From contig PUMM01000184.1 of assembly GCA_003551365.1 (NCBI GenBank), positions 1 through 43,564 of the forward strand: DNA of 43,564 nt, given 5' to 3'. Shown here one piece after another: positions 37,269 through 43,564 of the stretch. Origin of the DNA: Clostridia bacterium (GTDB lineage Bacteria; Bacillota; Sulfobacillia; SLMV01). The stretch's first letter is position 1; each line of letters begins with the position of its first letter. The notes beneath the pieces were generated by a model. The model worked only from the letters and a program-made list of their open reading frames with translations. It was not told where the DNA came from and made no database searches. The position numbers and the translations under genes are program-made.

Positions 37269-38017
37269 TCATCCCCCGCCCCGTCAGTCACACCGAGTTC
37301 TTCCCCGGAGGCACCGGCCATTCCATACATGAGAAAGTCAGTCATGTCGTCGACGAGATGCTCGCCGGGAATCACCCGCAAGCCCGCAGGGGACCGCAGG
37401 TTTTCATCCTGCAGCAGACGCAGCATGCTCTGAATTCCCCACATCCCCATGACCTGGCCCAGCAGTATGAGGAATGCACTGCGCGGGGGAGGACGCCGCA
37501 CCACCTCTTCCCGGCGCAACCAGCGGTGCGCACTCTTGAGGTCCTCCCGCTGTTCGTCGAGCGCATCGAAATACATCTGCGCCACCTCGGCAGAGTGCGG
37601 CAGCTCCCCGAAGAGGATCTTGAACTCCTCGTGGTAGCGGGCGAACATGTCCAGGCGGCCCCGGATTCCCTTCCGCACCTCTTCCCACAGCTCCGCCTCA
37701 CTCATCCCACAGCGTAACGGCATGGATTCTGCGGCCATGCGGGCGATCTGGTCGAACACCGGGGTGAGGCAGTGCAGGAGTATTTCGTCCTTGCTGGCGA
37801 AGTGACGGTAGATGGCTCCCTCGGAAATGCCCGCCAGCTGGGCGATCTCCGCGATGGTGGCTTCACCGAATCCCTTCTCGGCAAATTTCTCGGTTGCAGC
37901 GGCTATGATGCGCTCTCGCGTCTCTCTCCCGCGGTCCCCTGCTGCTGACAAGCTGCTCGCCTCCTCCGTTAGTGAATGCTCACCCACATTATCGCCGCCC
38001 CGGTCACTGCAAGTCAA
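37265..38017 (-). CDS. TetR-family transcriptional regulator
   Basis: RERIIAAATEKFAEKGFGEATIAEIAQLAGISEGAIYRHFASKDEILLHCL; overlaps the ATPase gene. Confidence 0.95.
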   Translation of the reverse strand: MTCSDRGGDNVGEHSLTEEASSLSAAGDRGRETRERIIAAATEKFAEKGFGEATIAEIAQLAGISEGAIYRHFASKDEILLHCLTPVFDQIARMAAESMPLRCGMSEAELWEEVRKGIRGRLDMFARYHEEFKILFGELPHSAEVAQMYFDALDEQREDLKSAHRWLRREEVVRRPPPRSAFLILLGQVMGMWGIQSMLRLLQDENLRSPAGLRVIPGEHLVDDMTDFLMYGMAGASGEELGVTDGAGDE

Positions 38018-38154
38018 TCACCCGGGACACTGCAGCGAAGCGTAGCGCAGCATCGCGAGCGCCGCGGATGGAAATACCGGGTTCACCGGTAAAAAAACGC
38101 AGGGGAGGTCACGATAATTACTTGTGAAGGAGAGAACTTTAAAAGGGGGGACAC

Positions 38155-38330
38155 TCAGAGGCACTGGGGTGATCGGGTAGACACCTCAGATGGTGCTTCG
38201 GCCATCAGACCACCCGATATGGGATGCAGATGAGTCCGAAAGACACTGTCGACCGGGCGTGGCTACGTACGACAGCCACTGCGGCACGTAGTCGACCCTT
38301 ACCCATGCGGTACTACCTCGCAGTAAGCAA
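38155..38330 (+). ncRNA. Candidate structured 5' leader (possible riboswitch/cis-regulatory RNA) upstream of the MCP
   Basis: Stem CTGGGGTG(38164-38171)/CACCTCAG(38182-38189); loop ATCGGGT(38172-38178) complementary to ACCCGAT(38212-38218), giving a 7-bp pseudoknot; UUCG-containing hairpin within 38190-38205; GTCGAC(38248-38253)/GTCGAC(38291-38296) enclosing GTGGCT(38259-38264)/AGCCAC(38274-38279); ATGGG(38219-38223)/CCCAT(38302-38306). Confidence 0.55.
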
Positions 38331-38360
38331 AACCACAATCGACACTAGAAGGAGGCAGCT

Positions 38361-40646
38361 ATGAAAAGTTTCCTGGGTGGATTCAAAAAATCACTGTCGC
38401 GCAAGCTGGTGGCCATGTTCCTGCTCTTCGGTCTGTTGCCGGCAGTGGGTATAGGAATTTTTAGCTACATAAATGGGGCGGACAATATCGAACAGGAAGT
38501 CTTTGATAAACTCAACATGTATGCCGCCTCGACAGACGAAGAGCTGGAAATGTACTTCGAGGAAAGGGAAGGCGATGGGGTGGTCTTCGCCAGTACCCAG
38601 GACGTATACGGGAGCCTCAACCTATTGCGCGATGCCGGCTGGGATACCAGAGATCCCGATTGGCTCGAGCAGCAGGATAGTCTGCAGGCTCTCGCTGAGA
38701 CGGTCGCAGAAGAATACGGATATGACCAGCTGTTCCTGTCCACTCCGGACGGCGAAATAGTATTCGACTCTGAGGGTGAAACCGTGGGCGCGGACGTATC
38801 AGATCGCGACTACGTGCAGGGCGCACTGGAGGGTGAGGTGACCTGGTCAGAGATGTTCTATTCTGACATCATCCACGAAAACTGTCTGGTGCTGTCCGTG
38901 CCCGTGCGGGAGGAAGGGCACACGGGAGATATCATCGGCACGGCCAACCTGGTGATGGATCAGGGCGGCGTGGACGCTGCTGTGCACGACGGATTGGGAC
39001 AGCTGGGAGATACAGCCGATGCCTATCTGGTCGATGCGGATGGGTTACTCCTCACCAACACCCGGCTGGGAGATTACACAGAGGGCGCGGCTCTGCAGGA
39101 GTCCATCGACACACATGCCACACAGACCCTGGCGGGCCCCATACGCTCAGCTAACTGGGAATTCGCCCAGCAGGACGAATACCCTGAATATCGCGGCGAG
39201 GAAGTCCTCGGTCAGATGGAAGTTACCCGCCTGGGAGATGAACCCGTCGGCCTGGTGGTGGAAATAGACCACGCAGAGGCCTTCGCGGGCGTGGCCGGGC
39301 TGCAAACAGGAATAATAACCTCCGTAATACTGGTGGGGGCGGTAATCGCGGGAGCCGGCGCCTACATGGGTCGCGGCATCGTCCGGCCCATCGCCACAGT
39401 GGGTGACCAGCTGGCTGAGCTGGCCGAGGGAGGCGGCGATCTCACCAAAACCCTGCAGGTGCAGGGCGAGGATGAAGTGGGACGTCTGGCCGAAAGCTTC
39501 AACGCCTTCCTCAAGAAAATTGAGGACATTGTCATATCCGTCACCGACTCGACCATGAAAGCCAACAGCTCCCTCAGTGGGGTAGTGAAATCGGCAGACC
39601 AGGGGCTGGAGCACACCAACACTCTCGCCGGGGCAGCGGAGAGCCTGCGCAGTGCCGCCGAGCATCAGCACGAAAACACCAATGAAGCCGCCTCCAACAG
39701 CCGGCAGGTCTCCGAGGGCGTCGAGCAGGTGGCCGAAGGGGCGCAGGAGCAGGCCACCAGCATCGAGGACGCCCAGAATCTGGTGCACAACATGACTGAA
39801 GAGATCGCCGGCAACCTCGAACAGCTGCAGAGGACTGACGAACTGGCTACCACCACCCGCCAGCAGGCCGGCGAGGGCGCATCCGCGGTGGATCAGGTCA
39901 ACACTGCGGTGGGACAGCTGAGCAGTACGGCAGAAGAGACCAACTCCACCATGGACGAGCTGAAGGAGTCCTCCGAGGAGATCGGTCGGATCACGGAGAT
40001 GATATCGGAAATCTCCAACCAGACCAATCTGCTGGCCCTCAATGCCGCCATAGAGGCAGTGCGGGCCGGTGAGGCCGGCAAGGGCTTCACCGTACTGGCC
40101 GAGGAGATCCGCAGCCTGGCCGAGCGGGCCGAGCAGGCTACGGCAGAAATAGCCACCATCACCGACTCCATGCAGGAATCCATCAACAGTGCCGTGGAGG
40201 GTACCGACCAGTCCATCGAGGCCATAGCGCACACGGCAGAGAGCACCAGCAGTGCCGATGAACTCATCGCCAGCATGAGTCAGGCGGCAGACCAGACCAA
40301 AGAAGCCACCAGGACTCTGCAGGATTCCTTCGAGAAGCTGAATGAGGACATGGAGAAGGTGACGTCCTCCATGCAGTCAGTGTCCAGTGTGGTGGAGGAA
40401 AACACCGCGTCCACCGAAGAGATGGCCGCCGGCAGCCAGGAAGTTGCCGCCGCCATGGATCAGATCAGCGAAGTGGCCGACGACACCAGCAACAACGCCA
40501 GCGAACTGAGCGGTCTGGCAGAAGAACAGCAGAAGCTCATGCAGCACGTTTCCTCGGGAGCCGAGGAGACTGCCTCAGTCGCCGGGCAGATAGAAGAGCT
40601 GCTCGCACAGTTTGAGACCAGCGCCAGCGGGCAAAAGCAGAGCTGA
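38361..40646 (+). CDS. Methyl-accepting chemotaxis protein (Cache sensor, HAMP, MA signalling domain)
   Basis: AGAAGGAGG upstream; two TMs flanking an extracytoplasmic domain; HAMP-like [28 protein letters not shown]; hairpin tip [41 protein letters not shown]. Confidence 0.96.
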   Translation: MKSFLGGFKKSLSRKLVAMFLLFGLLPAVGIGIFSYINGADNIEQEVFDKLNMYAASTDEELEMYFEEREGDGVVFASTQDVYGSLNLLRDAGWDTRDPDWLEQQDSLQALAETVAEEYGYDQLFLSTPDGEIVFDSEGETVGADVSDRDYVQGALEGEVTWSEMFYSDIIHENCLVLSVPVREEGHTGDIIGTANLVMDQGGVDAAVHDGLGQLGDTADAYLVDADGLLLTNTRLGDYTEGAALQESIDTHATQTLAGPIRSANWEFAQQDEYPEYRGEEVLGQMEVTRLGDEPVGLVVEIDHAEAFAGVAGLQTGIITSVILVGAVIAGAGAYMGRGIVRPIATVGDQLAELAEGGGDLTKTLQVQGEDEVGRLAESFNAFLKKIEDIVISVTDSTMKANSSLSGVVKSADQGLEHTNTLAGAAESLRSAAEHQHENTNEAASNSRQVSEGVEQVAEGAQEQATSIEDAQNLVHNMTEEIAGNLEQLQRTDELATTTRQQAGEGASAVDQVNTAVGQLSSTAEETNSTMDELKESSEEIGRITEMISEISNQTNLLALNAAIEAVRAGEAGKGFTVLAEEIRSLAERAEQATAEIATITDSMQESINSAVEGTDQSIEAIAHTAESTSSADELIASMSQAADQTKEATRTLQDSFEKLNEDMEKVTSSMQSVSSVVEENTASTEEMAAGSQEVAAAMDQISEVADDTSNNASELSGLAEEQQKLMQHVSSGAEETASVAGQIEELLAQFETSASGQKQS

Positions 40647-40712
40647 AGCAGGACGGACGGCAGAATAATGGCATAAAATCGGCCGGCAGCGGCCGAGGCA
40701 TCACGCGGGACT

Positions 40713-40756
40713 GCGGCGGGAGATTCTGCCCCGGGGTCGGGGCGGACTCCCGCCGC
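40713..40756. terminator. Bidirectional hairpin terminator between MCP and amidohydrolase genes
   Basis: GCGGCGGGAG / CTCCCGCCGC, 10-bp stem. Confidence 0.6.
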
Positions 40757-40769
40757 CGCACGTCGTCTC

Positions 40770-41486
40770 CTACAGCCGCAGCAGCGCCGCGGCATTGTCG
40801 GCAAAAACGCGGCGTCGCTGCGTCTCCGTGAGCCCGCTGACCACTACCTTCTGCATCTCCACCGAGGGATGGTGAAAGGGCACATCGGTGCCGAAAAGGA
40901 CCCTATCCTCCCCGACCTCCTCGTACGCCGCACGGATCTTGGTGTGCATGGGCATGCCCGACGTCTCCAGATATACGTTGGGGTTGTCCCGGGCGACGTC
41001 CAGTGCAGCCTGGATGTACACACCATGCCCGTGCCCCATATGTATCATTAGAAAGTCCACATCCGGATGTCGCGCCGCCAGCCGCCCTATGCTCCAGGGG
41101 AGGGAGAAAGGCGGGTGTCCGGAGTGTATGTGCACAGAAACATCCAGACGACGCGCCGCCTCGACCACCGGGTCCACCGCCTCATCGTCCGCGGGGAATG
41201 AATGCAGAAGTGGATGCAGCTTGATGGCGCAAAAATCCTCCCGCACATAGCGCTCGACTACCTCCACTGCCTGCCCGCCGGTCATAGGATTCACCCACAC
41301 CGCCGGTATCAGGCGATCGGGGTATTCCGTGGCGGCGCGCTGCACAGCGTAGTTGTCCGGAGCACATATGACGGTCTTTTCTATGCCGAATTCATCCATC
41401 TGCCCTACCAGTTCATCCGGGGTGATCCCCACGTCGAAGAACCCGCCAAAATAACCTATGTGTGCGTGGGCATCGATTACTCTCAT
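40770..41486 (-). CDS. TIM-barrel metal-dependent hydrolase (amidohydrolase 2 family)
   Basis: ATG 41486 after AAGGAGG; MRVIDAHAHIGYFGG...AIKLHPLLHSFPADDEAVDPVVEAARRLDVSVHIHSG...RVLFGTDVPFHHPSVEMQKV. Confidence 0.93.
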   Translation of the reverse strand: MRVIDAHAHIGYFGGFFDVGITPDELVGQMDEFGIEKTVICAPDNYAVQRAATEYPDRLIPAVWVNPMTGGQAVEVVERYVREDFCAIKLHPLLHSFPADDEAVDPVVEAARRLDVSVHIHSGHPPFSLPWSIGRLAARHPDVDFLMIHMGHGHGVYIQAALDVARDNPNVYLETSGMPMHTKIRAAYEEVGEDRVLFGTDVPFHHPSVEMQKVVVSGLTETQRRRVFADNAAALLRL

Positions 41487-41520
41487 CCCGTCAACCTCCT
41501 TCCGCTTCGTGCGCGAGCCC

Positions 41521-43338
41521 TCAACTGTGCGCGACATCCTCCGCTCCCTCAGCTCCCCCCCAGGAAATCTCTCCCCCCTCGATCAGCGCGGCAAAGACCT
41601 CCACTATTTCGGGATCGAACTGACTTCCCGCGCAGCGGCGCAGCTCGGCCAGGGCCTCTGCCGAAGAGCGGGAAATGCTGTAGGGGCGACAGCTGCGCAT
41701 GGCATCGTAGGCATCAACCACGGCGATTATGCGGGAGAGCAGCGGGATCTCCTCGCCGGCCAGCCCGCCCGGATAGCCGCGGCCGTCCCAGCGCTCATGG
41801 TGGTGAAGAATCTCCTCGGCCACATCTGCAAACTCCTCGGTGGACGATGCCATGCGGTATCCAATCTCGGCGTGCTCTTTTATCAGCTGCCACTCCTGCC
41901 CGGTCAGTTCGCCTTCTTTGACCAGCAGCTGCTCCGGCAGGCTGATCTTACCGATATCATGCAGGGAGGCGAGCAGGGCGAGTCGATGCAGTTGCATGGA
42001 CGGCAGATCGATCTGCCGTCCGACCGCGAGGGCCATATCCTTCAGGCGGCGCAGGTGCTCCTCAGTTTCGTGGCTTTTCGCCCCCAGGGATCGCACGAGA
42101 GCCCGGAGTATGGCGCTCCGCACGCTGCTATCTTCCGTCAGCTTGTACATATACATGCGTTCCTCTGCCTCCCGCACCACCCGGAGGATGGACTGGTCAG
42201 GTCTGCTCTTCTTCGCCGCGCCCAGCGACAGGGACACGGGTATTCCATCCTCATAGACATACTGGGCAGATTCCCGGCGGATGCGTCGGCAGATCCTCTC
42301 CGCCTGCTCCCGCGAAGTCTTGGGCAGCAGAATGGCGAATTCGTCGCCGCCCCAGCGGGCCACGATATCCTCGGCGCGGAGGTTCTCGCGCAGAAGATCA
42401 GCGGTTTGCCGCAGCAGCTCGTCGCCCCGCCGATACCCGAGCGAATCATTGACCAGCTTGAGGCCGTTGACGTCGGCCATAATAATGCTGATCGGCAGCT
42501 GGCGCCCTACATCGAGGCGATCCAGTTCCTCTTCGAAGAACATGCGGTTGTAAAGGCCGGTCAGAACATCGTGAAATCGCAAAAACCGCAGTCGATTTTC
42601 CTGCTCCTTCTGTCTGGTGATGTCCCACCCCAGGATCACCGATCCCGAGGGACCGGTGCGTCCGGTAAGCGGTCGTGCATGCCAGGCCATCACCCGCTCC
42701 TCACCATTGGCTGTACAGATGAAGGTCTCACACTCCCCGGAATCCTGTCCCGGATGCAGGATGCGGGCAGTGAGCCGCTGCAACCTCTCCCGGTCGCCCG
42801 GGTCAGTACACAGCCAGTTCCAGACCCGCGCGTGGCCCAACACTTCCTCCTCGTCGTAGCCACTGATGTCCGCGGCTCCGCGATTCCACAGGACCACATT
42901 CCCGTCCGCATCCAGCACGCTCAGCCATATCCTGCCGCTCTGCACAATGCTCCGCTGCAGGCCGACGGCATCGATGTCTCTGCACCGATGCCGTCCGACA
43001 TCCCCCTCATCGGCTATCGCAAGAAGTCCGACCAGGTCTCCGTCCCGGTCGTGATCGGGGATTATCTGTACATCCCGGTGCACATTACCCGGCAGAGATA
43101 CCAGGGCCCTGGCGGATTCATGTGTTCGCAGGGTGCGATGTGCAGGACAGCCCGGGCACCGTTCCTCCCGTCCACCCCATACCTGGTGACATCGCCTGCC
43201 TACCAACCGGCCTCCCGGCCGGGAAAGCGACTGCGATGCGGCCCGGTTGGCCCAGACTATCTCTCCATCGAGGGTCTGATACACGATCAATTCGCTCACT
43301 GCATCGAGGACATCATACGCTGCGGCCCGCTTCTCCAT
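41521..43338 (-). CDS. PAS-PAS-GGDEF-HD-GYP signalling protein
   Basis: PAS-like domains; RAEDIVARWGGDEFAILLP (GGDEF and RxxD I-site); LASLHDIGKISLPEQLL...HHHERWDGRGYPGGLAGEEIPLLSRIIAVVDAYDAM (HD-GYP); AAGGAG upstream of ATG 43338. Confidence 0.95.
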   Translation of the reverse strand: MEKRAAAYDVLDAVSELIVYQTLDGEIVWANRAASQSLSRPGGRLVGRRCHQVWGGREERCPGCPAHRTLRTHESARALVSLPGNVHRDVQIIPDHDRDGDLVGLLAIADEGDVGRHRCRDIDAVGLQRSIVQSGRIWLSVLDADGNVVLWNRGAADISGYDEEEVLGHARVWNWLCTDPGDRERLQRLTARILHPGQDSGECETFICTANGEERVMAWHARPLTGRTGPSGSVILGWDITRQKEQENRLRFLRFHDVLTGLYNRMFFEEELDRLDVGRQLPISIIMADVNGLKLVNDSLGYRRGDELLRQTADLLRENLRAEDIVARWGGDEFAILLPKTSREQAERICRRIRRESAQYVYEDGIPVSLSLGAAKKSRPDQSILRVVREAEERMYMYKLTEDSSVRSAILRALVRSLGAKSHETEEHLRRLKDMALAVGRQIDLPSMQLHRLALLASLHDIGKISLPEQLLVKEGELTGQEWQLIKEHAEIGYRMASSTEEFADVAEEILHHHERWDGRGYPGGLAGEEIPLLSRIIAVVDAYDAMRSCRPYSISRSSAEALAELRRCAGSQFDPEIVEVFAALIEGGEISWGGAEGAEDVAHS

Positions 43339-43414
43339 GTCAGCTCCTTCCGCTCAGTCCCGATCGGCAGCGCCCCCGGAGGTGGGAGCGACCCAAACCA
43401 TACTTCATACATGG

Positions 43415-43516
43415 CGGTCGGCCGAAAACCGGGGATTGTCCGTCGTTTTCTCCCGGCGAAGTCGGCTGAGGCACAACCGGGCAGACCCCGGGATTCCTCA
43501 GCGTGCAGGCCGACCG
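43415..43516 (-). other. Candidate structured leader RNA of the PAS-GGDEF-HD-GYP gene
   Basis: Closing helix CGGTCGGCC/GGCCGACCG (9 bp, 43415-43423 with 43508-43516) enclosing GCTGAGG/CCTCAGC (7 bp, 43465-43471 with 43496-43502) with an inner CCGGG/CCCGG. Confidence 0.35.
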
Positions 43517-43564
43517 GCACGGCCAGATCACAAAGAGCCGTTTTCTGTGCAAAAGCTGTCTAAC

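Noticed and set aside
38226-38246. Hammerhead-ribozyme-like string GATGAGTCCGAAAGAC
   Set aside because: The CUGANGA core and the second GAAA segment are not both present in the right order, and there is no matching stem I/III cleavage site.
38155-38330. c-di-GMP-I (GEMM), cobalamin or ykkC riboswitch identity for the MCP leader
   Set aside because: Conserved core strings of these classes are not found in the right context; the lone GCCACTG resembles a cobalamin motif only by chance.
41458-43563. 701-aa plus-strand ORF
   Set aside because: Antisense to the PAS-GGDEF-HD-GYP gene, whose motifs are unmistakable; no recognisable domains in the plus-strand translation.
1-43564. CRISPR array, tRNA/rRNA genes, transposases, phage genes
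   Set aside because: No regularly spaced direct repeats, cloverleaf or rRNA-like segments, or transposase/integrase motifs were seen on either strand.

Overview
High-GC bacterial chromosomal window with about 28 well-supported CDSs. I saw no rRNA, tRNA, CRISPR array, transposase or phage genes. In order it holds: a truncated SAM-methyltransferase-type gene coupled to a small 'YLDPGTGS' membrane protein; a family-5 (dipeptide/oligopeptide type) ABC transporter without ATPases; CPBP protease, CAP-domain and cupin genes; an XRE-TPR regulator; an SLC13 permease with RCK domains; a YlbF-family gene; an MFS transporter; a DUF1028 protein; a 7TMR-DISM/GAF/GGDEF cyclase; a membrane-anchored nitrilase followed by a TolB-propeller protein with a degenerate peptidase-MA-like region; a fused HyuA-HyuB (5-oxoprolinase-like) protein; a YtcJ-like amidohydrolase; two divergent M20 hydrolases; a polyprenol-kinase/CdsA-like protein coupled to a truncated CDF-like protein; a five-gene TetR/ABC/FtsX/HlyD/TolC-like export operon; an MCP; a TIM-barrel amidohydrolase; and a PAS-PAS-GGDEF-HD-GYP protein. 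The most interesting unexplained signals are non-coding: (1) a pseudoknot-capable leader upstream of the MCP (about 38155-38330), (2) a possible multi-helix leader upstream of the GGDEF-HD-GYP gene (about 43415-43516), and (3) a roughly 630-bp gap between convergent genes (9656-10289) with a degenerate direct repeat and many GGA motifs. All calls come from reading the sequence. No searches or folding programs were run.
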